Assembly (NCBI RefSeq): GCF_012999535.1
Contig: NZ_JABBWV010000004.1
Span: 248,001-312,000, forward strand
DNA length: 64,000 bases
Direction of reading: 5' to 3'
DNA from: Microbispora sp. H11081
Lineage (GTDB): Bacteria > Actinomycetota > Actinomycetes > Streptosporangiales > Streptosporangiaceae
Shown: piece after piece, positions 38,361 to 46,564 of the stretch
Position numbering within the stretch: position 1 is the stretch's first letter
Layout: each line of letters begins with the position of its first letter
Notes under the pieces: model-generated
What the model saw: only the letters and a program-made list of their open reading frames with translations
What the model was told of the DNA's origin: nothing
Database searches by the model: none
Position numbers and translations under genes: made by a program

Positions 38361-39566
38361 TCAGCCGTGCAGGCGGACCGGCAGGGAGAACAGGCCGCGC
38401 ATGATCGCGCTCGGCCACCACCTCAGCGTGCCGGGATCGGCGGCCAGGGCCAGGCGGGGGAACCGTTCGAGCACCCGGCCGATCGCGATCTCCCCCTCCA
38501 CTTTCGCCAGGGCGGCGCCGACGCAGTAGTGCGGGCCCCTGCCGAAGGCGAGGTGCGGCTCACCGATCCGGCCAGGCGCGAACGCGTCCGGGTCGTCGAA
38601 CGCCGCCGGGTCGCGGTTGGCGGCCAGCAGGGAGACGAGGATGGGCTCTCCCGGCAGCATCTCCTGGCCGCCGATGACCACGGGCTCCGTGGGAAAGCGC
38701 CAGGTAGCGTTCCGCACCGGGCCGTCGTAACGCAGGATCTCGTCGACGAAGTCCGGCAGCCGCGAGGGGTCGGCGCGCAGGGCCGCCGCCTGGTCGGGGT
38801 GCCGCAGCAGAGTGAGCAGGCCGTTGCCGATCAGCGCCACGGTCGTCTCGTGCCCCGCGACGAGCAGCAGGAACGCGGTCGAGGTCAGCTCGTCCTTGTC
38901 GATCTCGCCCTGGTTGGACCGCCGTACGAGGTCGGTGAGCATGTCGTTGCCGGGCCGGGAGCGCTTGAGCTCGACCAGGTCGGCGAGGAAGCTCTCCAGG
39001 GCGTCGGTGGCGCGGGCGATCTCCTCCACGTCGGACGCCGCCGCCGAGTCGATCACGGAGGCGTGGTGGTGGAAGGTGGCCCTGTCCTCCTCCGGCACGC
39101 CAAGCAGGTCGCAGATGATCGTGATCGGCAGGGGATAGGCGAGGCCGGAGACCAGATCCGCCTCCTGGCCGTCGAGGCGGTCGAGCAGCGCGTCGGTCAC
39201 CTCAAGCACCCGCGTGCGCAGTCCCGCCATCCGCCGGGGGGTGAAGGCCGCGCTCACGAGCCGCCGCAGCCGCGCGTGGTCGCCGCCGTCGGCGTTGAGC
39301 ATGTGCCGGGCGAGCCCCGGCCGGTGGTCCAGGGGCAGGCCGAGACTGGCGGCCCGCCACTCGGGCGAGCCGGCCGCCGGGTCCTTGGCGAGCGAGGGGT
39401 GGGTGAGCGTGGCCACGGCGTCCTCGTACCGGGTGACCAGCCACGCCTCACAGCCGGGCAGCGGCACGCGGGCCACCGGCGCGTTGCGGCGCAGCCAGTC
39501 GTAGGCGGGGTAGGGGTCGGTGTCGAACGCCGGACCGAACAGCGGGGGGCATGGGTCGATGGACAC
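38361..39566 (-). CDS. Cytochrome P450
   Basis: 401 aa. I-helix AGHETT, K-helix ExxR in DEILRYDG, and the haem loop FGRGPHYCVGAALAKVE with the Cys thiolate ligand are all present. It resembles bacterial class I P450s of the CYP105/107 type that need ferredoxin; no ferredoxin or reductase gene lies next to it. I chose GTG 39566, which gives standard length; the frame is open further. It is probably monocistronic. The substrate is unknown. Confidence 0.92.
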   Translation of the reverse strand: MSIDPCPPLFGPAFDTDPYPAYDWLRRNAPVARVPLPGCEAWLVTRYEDAVATLTHPSLAKDPAAGSPEWRAASLGLPLDHRPGLARHMLNADGGDHARLRRLVSAAFTPRRMAGLRTRVLEVTDALLDRLDGQEADLVSGLAYPLPITIICDLLGVPEEDRATFHHHASVIDSAAASDVEEIARATDALESFLADLVELKRSRPGNDMLTDLVRRSNQGEIDKDELTSTAFLLLVAGHETTVALIGNGLLTLLRHPDQAAALRADPSRLPDFVDEILRYDGPVRNATWRFPTEPVVIGGQEMLPGEPILVSLLAANRDPAAFDDPDAFAPGRIGEPHLAFGRGPHYCVGAALAKVEGEIAIGRVLERFPRLALAADPGTLRWWPSAIMRGLFSLPVRLHG

Positions 39567-39696
39567 GGGCCCTACGTACCCATTTCCCGTACGAGGGAAA
39601 GATCCAAATTTTGGAGGTGCCCATGCGGCTGGAGTGATCGAACGGAGATCGGGTTTCCGGGCGGCCCATCCCATTTGACCTGGCACGATCGGTGGT

Positions 39697-40494
39697 ATGA
39701 GTTTCGTTCCCCCCGGTTCAGGCTGGCCGGGCGACCCCGCGTCCCCCGACACCCCCGTCGCGCGGGACGCCCACGAGGTCGCCGGGCTCGCGGCGGAGAG
39801 CCGTACGCCGTCCGACCTGACGGCGCGGCAGTCGGTGTGCCGCGCCTGCCCGCGTCTCGTGCGGTGGCGGGAGGAGGTCGCCGACGTCAGGCGGCGGGCG
39901 TTCGCGGACGAGACCTACTGGGGCAGGCCGGTCGCGGGCTGGGGCGACGACGCGCCGCACACGCTCATCGTGGGCCTGGCCCCCGCCGCCCACGGCGGCA
40001 ACAGGACCGGGCGGATCTTCACCGGCGACCGCAGCGGCGACTGGCTTTTCGCGTCGCTCTACCGCACCGGGCTCGCCGCGCAGGAGACCAGCGTGCGCGC
40101 GGGCGACGGGCAGCGGCTGATCGGCGCGCGGATGATGGCGGCGGTGCGGTGCGCGCCGCCCGCCAACAAACCGACACCGGAGGAGCGGGACACCTGTTTC
40201 CCGTGGCTCGCCAGGGAGATCGCGCTGATGGCGGGCACGACCCGGGTGATCGTCGCGTTGGGCGGCTTCGCCTGGCAGGCGGTGTGGCCGGCGCTGCGCG
40301 CGGCCGGGTTCACGCTGCCGCCGCGCAGGCCGGCGTTCGGGCACGGCGTGGAGGTGCCCCTGACCCACGGCGTCGCCCCGGTGACGCTCATCGGCTGCTA
40401 CCACCCCAGCCAGCAGAACACCTTCACCGGCAGGGTGACCGCGGAGATGCTCGACGCGGTCTTCGCCCGTGCCGCCGCTCTGGGGACCTTGTGA
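39697..40494 (+). CDS. udgB: Type-5 uracil-DNA glycosylase (UdgB)
   Basis: 265 aa. Cysteines in SVCRACPRL and AVRCAPP fit the 4Fe-4S cluster. Motif A is [19 protein letters not shown], without the catalytic Asp of other UDGs as in UdgB, and motif B is [14 protein letters not shown]. It removes uracil, hypoxanthine and related bases from DNA. ATG 39697 is adopted although it has no clear purine-rich site. The stop codon lies inside the first Rex-type operator of the next gene. Confidence 0.9.
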   Translation: MSFVPPGSGWPGDPASPDTPVARDAHEVAGLAAESRTPSDLTARQSVCRACPRLVRWREEVADVRRRAFADETYWGRPVAGWGDDAPHTLIVGLAPAAHGGNRTGRIFTGDRSGDWLFASLYRTGLAAQETSVRAGDGQRLIGARMMAAVRCAPPANKPTPEERDTCFPWLAREIALMAGTTRVIVALGGFAWQAVWPALRAAGFTLPPRRPAFGHGVEVPLTHGVAPVTLIGCYHPSQQNTFTGRVTAEMLDAVFARAAALGTL

Positions 40495-40507
40495 ATCGTT
40501 TCACGAG
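40488..40507. promoter_or_regulatory. Rex-type operator 1 upstream of ndh
   Basis: CTTGTGAA-TCGT-TTCACGAG is an inverted repeat with one mismatch and matches the Rex consensus TTGTGAA-N4-TTCACAA closely. It overlaps the udgB stop codon, about 165 bp before ndh. An 8-bp AT-rich inverted repeat (40529-40536 with 40554-40561) follows and may be a udgB terminator. Confidence 0.7.
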
Positions 40508-40638
40508 TGTGAAGTCGGTCACTGCGAGGAAGATTTCACGATCTTTCTGGGAAAAATCTTCATGATGTGACTATTTGGGGAAATTCGCGAGACCTTCGGC
40601 CCTGGTGGGTTGGTACGGTCACCATCTCATGACGTAGC

Positions 40639-40658
40639 CTTGTGAATGCTTTCACAAG
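40639..40658. promoter_or_regulatory. Rex-type operator 2 upstream of ndh
   Basis: CTTGTGAA-TGCT-TTCACAAG is a perfect inverted repeat identical to the Rex consensus in both arms. It lies 13 bp before the ndh start codon, just upstream of the Shine-Dalgarno, so bound Rex would block transcription when NADH is low. Confidence 0.85.
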
Positions 40659-40671
40659 CCTGGAGGGCATC

Positions 40672-42003
40672 GTGGCAGACCGCAACTGGAAGCACGTCGT
40701 CATCGTCGGCGGTGGATACGTGGGCCTCTACACGGCTCTTCGTCTCCAGCGCACGCTCCGCCGTGAGCTGCGCGACGGCAGCGTGCGGATCACGCTCATC
40801 GACCCGCAGTCGTACATGACCTACCAGCCGTTCCTCCCCGAGGCGGCGGCGGGCAACATCTCGCCGCGCCACGTCGTGGCCCCGCTGCGCCGGGTGCTGC
40901 CGAAGGTGCGCATCCTCAACGGCAAGGTCTCCAAGGTGCACCACGAGGCGCGCACCCTGACCTTCGAGCCCGCCGCGGGCCAGTCCAGGGAGATGGAGTA
41001 CGACGTCATCGTCATGGCGGCCGGCTCTATCTCGCGTACGCTGCCGATCCCCGGCCTTGAGGACGCGGCCATCGGCTTCAAGACCGTCGGCGAGGCCATC
41101 GCGCTGCGCAACCGGGTGATCGCCCTGCTCGACCGGGCCGAGTCGAGCGAAGACGAGGACGTGCGCCGCCGGGCGCTGACCTTCGTCGTGGTCGGCGGCG
41201 GGTTCGCGGGCATCGAGGCCCTCGCCGAGCTCGAGGACATGACCGAGGACGCGATCAGGTACTACCCGAGCATCGACAGGAAGGACCTGCGCTGGGTCCT
41301 CATCGAGGCGTCCAACCGCATCCTGCCCGAGGTCGGCCCCGAGATGGGCGAGTGGACCGCCGAGCAGCTGCGCGAGCGCGGCATCGAGCTCAAGATGGAG
41401 ACGTTCCTGCAGTCCTGCGAGGGCGGCCTGGTCAAGACCTCGGACGGCGACGAGTTCGAGTCGGCCACCATCGTCTGGACCGCGGGCGTCAAGCCCAGCT
41501 CCATCGTCAACTCCACCGACCTCCCGCTCGACGAGCGCGGCCGGATCAAGACCACGACCCGCCTGACGGTCGCGGGCTCCAAGGGCGCCTTCGCCGCCGG
41601 CGACATCGCGGGCGTGCCCGACGTGACCAACCCCGGCCAGTACTGCGCGCCCAACGCGCAGCACGCCGTACGGCAGTCGAAGGTCCTCGGCGACAACATC
41701 GCCGCGTACCTGCGCGGCGAGAAGCTGAAGGACTACCGGCACAAGTACGCGGGCTCGGTCGCCGGGCTCGGCCTGTACCGGGGCGTCGCCAACGTCTACG
41801 GCGTGAAGCTGCGCGGCTTCCCCGCCTGGTTCATGCACCGCACCTACCACCTGTCGCGGGTCCCCACCGTCAACCGGAAGGTCCGCGTGGTGATGGACTG
41901 GACGCTGTCGCTGTTCTTCAAGCGCGAGACGATCTCCCTGGGCGAGATCGAGCACCCGCGCGACGAGTTCAGGGCGGCCGCCCACAGCGGCCGCAGGCGC
42001 TGA
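40672..42003 (+). CDS. ndh: Type II NADH dehydrogenase
   Basis: 443 aa, membrane-associated FAD enzyme passing electrons from NADH to menaquinone without proton pumping. HVVIVGGGYVGLYTALRL is the FAD Rossmann loop, FVVVGGGFAGIEALAEL the NADH loop, and FAAGDIAGVPD the second FAD contact. The C-terminal amphipathic region (VMDWTLSLFFKRETISLG) fits membrane attachment. GTG 40672 has TGGAGGG upstream. Two Rex-type operators in front imply control by the NADH/NAD+ ratio. A strong hairpin follows. Confidence 0.93.
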   Translation: MADRNWKHVVIVGGGYVGLYTALRLQRTLRRELRDGSVRITLIDPQSYMTYQPFLPEAAAGNISPRHVVAPLRRVLPKVRILNGKVSKVHHEARTLTFEPAAGQSREMEYDVIVMAAGSISRTLPIPGLEDAAIGFKTVGEAIALRNRVIALLDRAESSEDEDVRRRALTFVVVGGGFAGIEALAELEDMTEDAIRYYPSIDRKDLRWVLIEASNRILPEVGPEMGEWTAEQLRERGIELKMETFLQSCEGGLVKTSDGDEFESATIVWTAGVKPSSIVNSTDLPLDERGRIKTTTRLTVAGSKGAFAAGDIAGVPDVTNPGQYCAPNAQHAVRQSKVLGDNIAAYLRGEKLKDYRHKYAGSVAGLGLYRGVANVYGVKLRGFPAWFMHRTYHLSRVPTVNRKVRVVMDWTLSLFFKRETISLGEIEHPRDEFRAAAHSGRRR

Positions 42004-42060
42004 CCTCCCTCGGGCGCAGACCTCCCTCAGGTGCCGCTCCCGACGGCCGCAGGACATCGG

Positions 42061-42090
42061 ACGGCCCGGCGGTGCACACCGCCGGGCCGT
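42061..42090 (+). terminator. Strong hairpin after ndh
   Basis: ACGGCCCGGCGGT (42061-42073) pairs perfectly with 42078-42090 around the loop GCAC, followed by TCCC. A 13-bp GC stem 57 bases after the ndh stop is a convincing intrinsic terminator. Confidence 0.85.
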
Positions 42091-42269
42091 TCCCTGTTCC
42101 CATGGCTCTGCCATGCTGGTGTGATGGACGGGAGAGAAGGGGGCGGAGGGTCTCCCGGACCTTGACCGGGCCCGGCCGCCCACGCCGTTCGCCCGCTCTT
42201 GAAAGGGGGACAAGCCGCGTAAGACGTAACTTGCTTACAGAGGAGTGATCCGTGACATATGATCGCGGC

Positions 42270-42342
42270 GCCCCCGTAGCCCAATGGCAGAGGCAAGCCC
42301 CTTAAAAGGGCTGTGGTGTGGGTTCGAGTCCCACCGGGGGCA
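42270..42342 (+). tRNA. tRNA with UAA anticodon, short variable loop (target of integration)
   Basis: 73 nt fold as a cloverleaf: acceptor GCCCCCG/CGGGGGC, a D arm at 42279-42294, anticodon stem AGCCC/GGGCT with loop CTTAAAA, a five-base variable loop, T arm GTGGG-TTCGAGT-CCCAC, and discriminator A. The anticodon position reads TAA, which would decode UUA (Leu), but real tRNA-Leu has a long variable arm and this one does not. The next bases are CTA, not CCA. The 3' half from 42298 is the left copy of the element's attachment repeat. The identity as Leu is therefore uncertain. Confidence 0.75.
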
Positions 42343-42343
42343 C
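42298..42343 (+). repeat. attL, left 46-bp attachment repeat
   Basis: Identical over 46 bp to 60738-60783. It covers the anticodon loop, anticodon stem, T arm and acceptor of the tRNA, so integration keeps the tRNA sequence whole. The sequence after it is CTA-type here and CCA-type at the right copy. Confidence 0.92.
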
Positions 42344-42472
42344 TAACTGTAGCCTCTCCGAATCAGCCCGTGACCTGGGGAAGCGTGGCCACGGGCCGAT
42401 CTTAAATGTCCGGTTGACTACGGCTGAATACGAGCGTCTACGGAAAGCTGTGCCCGTGGTGTGCCCGCGATT

Positions 42473-43846
42473 TCATTCCTCGCTCAGCACGTCGGCGATG
42501 CGCTGCCGTGCCTGTTCTTCCTGGCCGGAGATGCACTTCGCATAGACGTGCAGTAGCACGGCCACGCTGTGGCCGGCCCACTCCGCGACCTGGGGAGCGG
42601 GCACACCGGCGTTCAGCCATGTCGAGACCGCCGCATGGCGAAGGTCGTAAGGCCGCTTCGCCAGCGGGGAGGCGAACTCCTCTTCCGTAAGCGCTGCCTT
42701 TCGTGCCTTCCGCCAGACCCGGTGATACGTGCTCTCGTGCAGGTACGTCCCGCCCTTGAGAGCCCAGAAGATCCGGCCGTCCGGCGCGGCGCCGAGGTCC
42801 TTCAGGTGCGCGTGCAGAATCCGCGTCAGCTCGGGAGGACAGGGGGCGATGCGGCTCTCGCCTCGCTCGCGATGCTTGAGAGGACCGGGATCGCGCCGAT
42901 CGCCGCTGTTGGACCACGCCGTGCCCGGGGCCGGGTTGGCCGTCTCCAGGATCAGTTCCCCCCACCCCTCCTCGAGAAGCACGAGATTGCTCTTGCGGAG
43001 GTTGACGGCCTCCTCGGGGCGCAGCGCGGCGTAGTACATGAGCGCGAAGAACGCCACCAGCCGCGGGCCGCTGGGCTTCTGGGCGCGTACGGCCTCCAGG
43101 AGCGCGCGGGCCTGAGCGGGATTCACCACGACGCGCCTGTCCACCTGCCGTACGGACTTGGTCGCCTTCCACGGGAGATCGGTGATCGGGTTCCGGTTGA
43201 GCAGCCGGAGCTCTATGGCGTACTGCATCGCGTTGACGAGCACGCCCCGCGTGCGCTGGACCGTGCTCGCGGCCATCCGCTTGCCATCCCGGCGGGTCGA
43301 GAGCGCCTCCAGAGCCTTCCTGGCCATCGAGGGGTCCTCCAAGTCGCCTACGGGGCGCGTGTTCTGCTTGAGCCACTCCACGGCCCTGCGAAGGTCCTCC
43401 GGAGGCTCACCTTCGTTGCGGCGGCGGGTGTTGAACGCCCACTCCAGAAGAGCCCGACGCAACGTGTCGTCGTCCGGGCGCCCACGGCTGGTGGAGAGCA
43501 GGGCGAAAGTGACGTCCCGAAGGGTGCTCGCGGAGATCCGCCGGGAGTGGCCGGCCAGGTTCGGCCACTTCATGTCCATGTAGGCGCACGCGAAGTCGAA
43601 CCAGCTCATGACCCGCTCCGCACGCTCCCAGGACACCGGCAGTCCGGTGCCCGTGCTGAACGCCTCGCCGCGGCGGGCCGCCGACAGCAGATCAGCACGG
43701 TAGCTCTCGGCATGCGCCTTGGTCGCGAAGGCCATGCGGTGCACGCGACTGTCGACCTTCCACCGCACGCGGTAGGTGGTCGCCTTCTCATGCTCGCGGA
43801 TCTCGATTTTGTAGATCCGCACGTCGTAGGTGCGCTCCTTCAGCAA
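42473..43846 (-). CDS. int: Tyrosine-recombinase integrase
   Basis: 457 aa. Catalytic residues are visible: Arg I in YYAALRPEEAVNL, HxxR in RPYDLRHAAVSTW, His/Trp box in AEWAGHSVAVL, and the nucleophile Tyr in LHVYAKCISG. The N-terminal part is a SAM-like DNA-binding domain. It lies 130 bp from attL and points to it, the usual arrangement. The start overlaps the excisionase stop by seven bases. It integrates and, with Xis, excises the element at the tRNA. Confidence 0.95.
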   Translation of the reverse strand: MLKERTYDVRIYKIEIREHEKATTYRVRWKVDSRVHRMAFATKAHAESYRADLLSAARRGEAFSTGTGLPVSWERAERVMSWFDFACAYMDMKWPNLAGHSRRISASTLRDVTFALLSTSRGRPDDDTLRRALLEWAFNTRRRNEGEPPEDLRRAVEWLKQNTRPVGDLEDPSMARKALEALSTRRDGKRMAASTVQRTRGVLVNAMQYAIELRLLNRNPITDLPWKATKSVRQVDRRVVVNPAQARALLEAVRAQKPSGPRLVAFFALMYYAALRPEEAVNLRKSNLVLLEEGWGELILETANPAPGTAWSNSGDRRDPGPLKHRERGESRIAPCPPELTRILHAHLKDLGAAPDGRIFWALKGGTYLHESTYHRVWRKARKAALTEEEFASPLAKRPYDLRHAAVSTWLNAGVPAPQVAEWAGHSVAVLLHVYAKCISGQEEQARQRIADVLSEE

Positions 43847-44037
43847 GCGGCGTCCTCCAGTGTGGCGAGCCAGCGGTCAAGGTCCGTACGGCGGATGCGC
43901 AAGTCGCCGTTCGGGAGTTTGAGGCAGCGAGGCGCGCGGCCCTTGGCGCGCCAGTCGTAGAAGGTGGAGCGGGAGATGCCGAGTTCGGCGCACAGCTCGG
44001 CTACGGTCAGCGGTTTGCTCGTGGCGGCGGTGGCCAT
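43840..44037 (-). CDS. xis: Excisionase-like helix-turn-helix protein
   Basis: 65 aa. LTVAELCAELGISRSTFYDW is a MerR/AlpA-type helix-turn-helix, followed by the wing CLKLPNGDLRIRRTDLDRWL. AAAGGA lies before the ATG at 44037; the longer frame upstream is low-complexity. Partner of the integrase by position and overlap; it probably bends the att DNA for excision. Confidence 0.88.
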   Translation of the reverse strand: MATAATSKPLTVAELCAELGISRSTFYDWRAKGRAPRCLKLPNGDLRIRRTDLDRWLATLEDAAC

Positions 44038-44125
44038 GGGCGTCCTTTCGGGTTCCGAGATCGGAGGCTGAGGCGGCGATAGACGTCGTGGCGGGGAGCG
44101 CGAAGAGAGCGGTTTTGAGGGGGTG

Positions 44126-44265
44126 AGCCGTCCCAGCCGTCCCAGGCTCATTTCCGCAGGTCAGCCCTGGGACGGCTTTTCTGCTGGGACGGCTCAAGCC
44201 GTCCCAGGGATTGGAGCCGTCCCGCTGTGACCTGGGCTGATGATGCTGGGACGGCTGGGACGGCT
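44126..44265. repeat. Eight copies of GGGACGGCT in mixed orientation
   Basis: The nonamer GGGACGGCT occurs at 44169, 44186, 44248 and 44257, and its complement AGCCGTCCC at 44126, 44135, 44197 and 44215. Copies 44184-44194 and 44197-44207 form an 11-bp hairpin with only CA between. The array covers the space upstream of xis and the last codons of the DUF3631 gene. It may be a replication, Xis or repressor site, and the central hairpin could terminate the leftward transcript. Confidence 0.8.
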
Positions 44266-45372
44266 ACCCCTCTCGAACGGGACCACCTCCCCCTCTGGGA
44301 CGGGGTCGAGAGTGGGGCAGTAGCGGGTCCAGGCGTCGATGAAGTCGGCCCGCTGGTAGCCCTTGGCCTGGGTGCCATCGGGGAAGCGGATGTTGCTCGA
44401 CCGGATCTCGTACTCGCGCAGAATCGCCGCGAGCCGCATCGGCGTGAGTCCCGTGGGGCCGTAGTCGGCCCAGGGCGCTTCCGGGTCGGCCTTGAGCCTT
44501 TGCAGCAGATCGGCGGTGGCCAATGCTGTGTCGGAGCCGAACGCCGTGCGGCAGTCGGCCAGCAGCCGAACGCGGGTGGAGGGCTGGCCGTTGTCGTCGG
44601 CTTCGGCGGTCAGGGCGAGTACGGCGGCGCGGGCGCGCTCGGTCCAGTGGTCGCCGGCGTGGTCGGCGACGACGACGAGGGGTTCCCAGGTGTCGGCGGC
44701 GCGGTCTTCGACGGGCATGGGTGGTTCGGCCTTCTCCAGGGTGTCGAGGTCGGCGCGGAGCCATGCGGCGAGGTCGGCGGCGAGCTGGCGGAGGGCGGGG
44801 CGGTCGCGGCGGTGGCGGTAGGGGGCGACGGTTTCGCCGGGGCCGCGTCGGCGCATGCGGATGACGACGGCGCGGTCTTCGATGGTGTCGGGCATGGCGC
44901 CGATCCCCGCCAGGGCGGCCATGGCGAAGGTCGGGATGGACTCGACGCGGCCGGTGTTGGCGTCGTAGCGCTTGGCCGGCCGGTTGCGCTGGTGCCCGGC
45001 GTTCAGCAGCCCGCGCAGGTCCTCGTTGCCGTCTGCCTTGGGGCCGAAAATGGTGTCGGCCTCGTCCACGAGCAGCGTCGGCGGGTCGTCGGTGATGGAG
45101 CGGTAGACGGCGGCGGGCGAGGAGTTGACGGTGATGAACGGGTCGTGGCAGGTGGCCTCTACAACGTCGAGCAGCCGGGACTTGCCGCAGCGCTTCTCAG
45201 GCGCGCGGATAACCAGTCGAGGGGCATGCGGCCAGGCCGGTTGGGCATGGGTCGCGGCGATCCACAAGACCACGGCGTCGGCGGCCTCGGGGGTCGGCAG
45301 GATCACGTAGCGCGTGAGCGCGGCCAGCAGCGAGTCCAGCAGCACGGCGCCACGGTTGGCGGATGGGTTCAT
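44194..45372 (-). CDS. DUF3631-domain ATPase (replication helicase-like)
   Basis: 392 aa. Walker A is RAPEKRCGKSRLLDV and Walker B TLLVDEADTIFG. DLRGLLNAGHQRNRPAKRYD and the DUF3631 block (EPPMPVEDRAADTWEPLVVV to GLTPMRLAAILREYEIRSSN) follow. In AICEs and phages this protein follows the prim-pol and is thought to act as replicative helicase or initiator. The ATG has GGAGCC upstream; the longer frame is a shadow of the prim-pol gene. The C-terminus runs through three copies of the nonamer array. Confidence 0.85.
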   Translation of the reverse strand: MNPSANRGAVLLDSLLAALTRYVILPTPEAADAVVLWIAATHAQPAWPHAPRLVIRAPEKRCGKSRLLDVVEATCHDPFITVNSSPAAVYRSITDDPPTLLVDEADTIFGPKADGNEDLRGLLNAGHQRNRPAKRYDANTGRVESIPTFAMAALAGIGAMPDTIEDRAVVIRMRRRGPGETVAPYRHRRDRPALRQLAADLAAWLRADLDTLEKAEPPMPVEDRAADTWEPLVVVADHAGDHWTERARAAVLALTAEADDNGQPSTRVRLLADCRTAFGSDTALATADLLQRLKADPEAPWADYGPTGLTPMRLAAILREYEIRSSNIRFPDGTQAKGYQRADFIDAWTRYCPTLDPVPEGEVVPFERGSRPSRPSIISPGHSGTAPIPGTA

Positions 45373-45392
45373 GAGTGCGGCTCCTTCAGCGG

Positions 45393-46292
45393 TTATGCGG
45401 CGACGGTGCGGGGGCGCTTGGCCCCGTGGCGCAGCCCGGATGCGACGGTGCGGTCGGCTTCGCGCCGGTCGAGCCCGGCGGCGACCCCTGCCTGTCCAAG
45501 CAGGGTGGTGACCTGGTCGGCGTCGAGCGCGCCGCCGGCGACGAGTTGCCCCAGGGCGATCGCGGCCAGGAACAACGTGCGGTTGCGCTCTCCCACGGGG
45601 GCCGCTGCGACGCGATCCAACTCGCCGTTGATCGCCGCGCGCAGGAATGCGCCACGCCGGTTTTCGGGCAGGGCCAGGCGGAGCGGCTTGGCCGCCTGCG
45701 GGGGCGGGGGGACAAGCCGCTTGGACAGCCAGGGGGGCAGCGGGGCTGGGGGCGCGTTGTAGATGACCTCGTAGGCGCCGGTTCCGTCCGACAAGTCCAC
45801 GAAGCTGCCGGGGCCGATGACGTACCCACCGGCCGCGCGGGTGTCGATCAACCAGCCAAGTCCGTTGCCCTTGTCGCCTTCGGTGTTGCGCAGTTCGGGA
45901 CCATCCGGCGCGGCGTAGTACAGGTGGATCCCACCGCGCCGGGTACGGACCTGGAAGGTCTCCAGCGTCGGGAACGGCTGCCCGGCCCGTTCGCAGACCA
46001 ACGCGAGCACGTCCGCGCCGTCGTTGACGCCAGGCAGATCCCACACCGGCGGCGGCACCTCGCCCGGCTTCGGGGTGTCGAGGTCGATCACCACCAGGCG
46101 CGAGGGACCGCACGCGATGCCGATGTTGTACGGCTGCTGTGCCCACCAGCGGCGGATGACTTCGGGGTCAGCGGTGGCGCGGCGTTCCCAGTGGTCGAAC
46201 CCTCGCGGCGGGGTCTTCCCACCAGGGACGAGCGGGAAGACGTGCCAGCCACGGGCGGCGGCGGCCAGGGCGTAGCGAAGCTGATCGTTCAT
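45393..46292 (-). CDS. Bifunctional primase/polymerase (RepSA-type prim-pol)
   Basis: 299 aa. The archaeo-eukaryotic primase fold is seen in GWHVFPLVPGGKTPP, NIGIACGPSRLVVIDLDTP (DxD metal site), RRGGIHLYYA, and LGWLIDTRAAGGYVIGPGS. It starts replication of the excised circle and lies just downstream of the GTGACA-rich region proposed as origin. Together with the DUF3631 gene it replaces a single fused RepSA. Confidence 0.9.
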   Translation of the reverse strand: MNDQLRYALAAAARGWHVFPLVPGGKTPPRGFDHWERRATADPEVIRRWWAQQPYNIGIACGPSRLVVIDLDTPKPGEVPPPVWDLPGVNDGADVLALVCERAGQPFPTLETFQVRTRRGGIHLYYAAPDGPELRNTEGDKGNGLGWLIDTRAAGGYVIGPGSFVDLSDGTGAYEVIYNAPPAPLPPWLSKRLVPPPPQAAKPLRLALPENRRGAFLRAAINGELDRVAAAPVGERNRTLFLAAIALGQLVAGGALDADQVTTLLGQAGVAAGLDRREADRTVASGLRHGAKRPRTVAA

Positions 46293-46340
46293 GCGGTGGG
46301 TGCTCCTTGAGCGTGTTCGGGCAGCACGAGATCGGCAGGC

Positions 46341-46474
46341 GTGACAGGTGCGGGTGTCACGGAAAGGGGCTGGGGATGGGAGTTACAGGTCAGCGGGGGT
46401 GTGACCCCGTGACAGCAGCTCCGTGACAGCCCTGTGACAGGTGGCGTGAACGGGTGTGACACCCGTGCGTGACA
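46341..46474. repeat. GTGACA iteron-like region, candidate replication origin
   Basis: GTGACA occurs at 46341, 46409, 46423, 46434, 46456 and 46469, plus the inverted TGTCAC at 46355-46360, within 134 bp. GGGTGT-G-ACACCC at 46453-46465 is a palindrome. The 272-bp gap between tra and prim-pol holds no gene. Its place directly upstream of the prim-pol gene is typical of an AICE origin. Confidence 0.55.
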
Positions 46475-46564
46475 AGATCATCCGCGCGGGCGCGGCGCGT
46501 CCCACGCGCAGCCGCACGAGGGCCGGGGGCGGAGCCGTCGTCACGGCCCGCCCCGGGCCCAGGG

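Noticed and set aside
38367-40565. A 732-codon plus-strand frame over the P450 and udgB
   Set aside because: It is antisense to the P450 and out of frame with udgB, both of which have full catalytic motifs.
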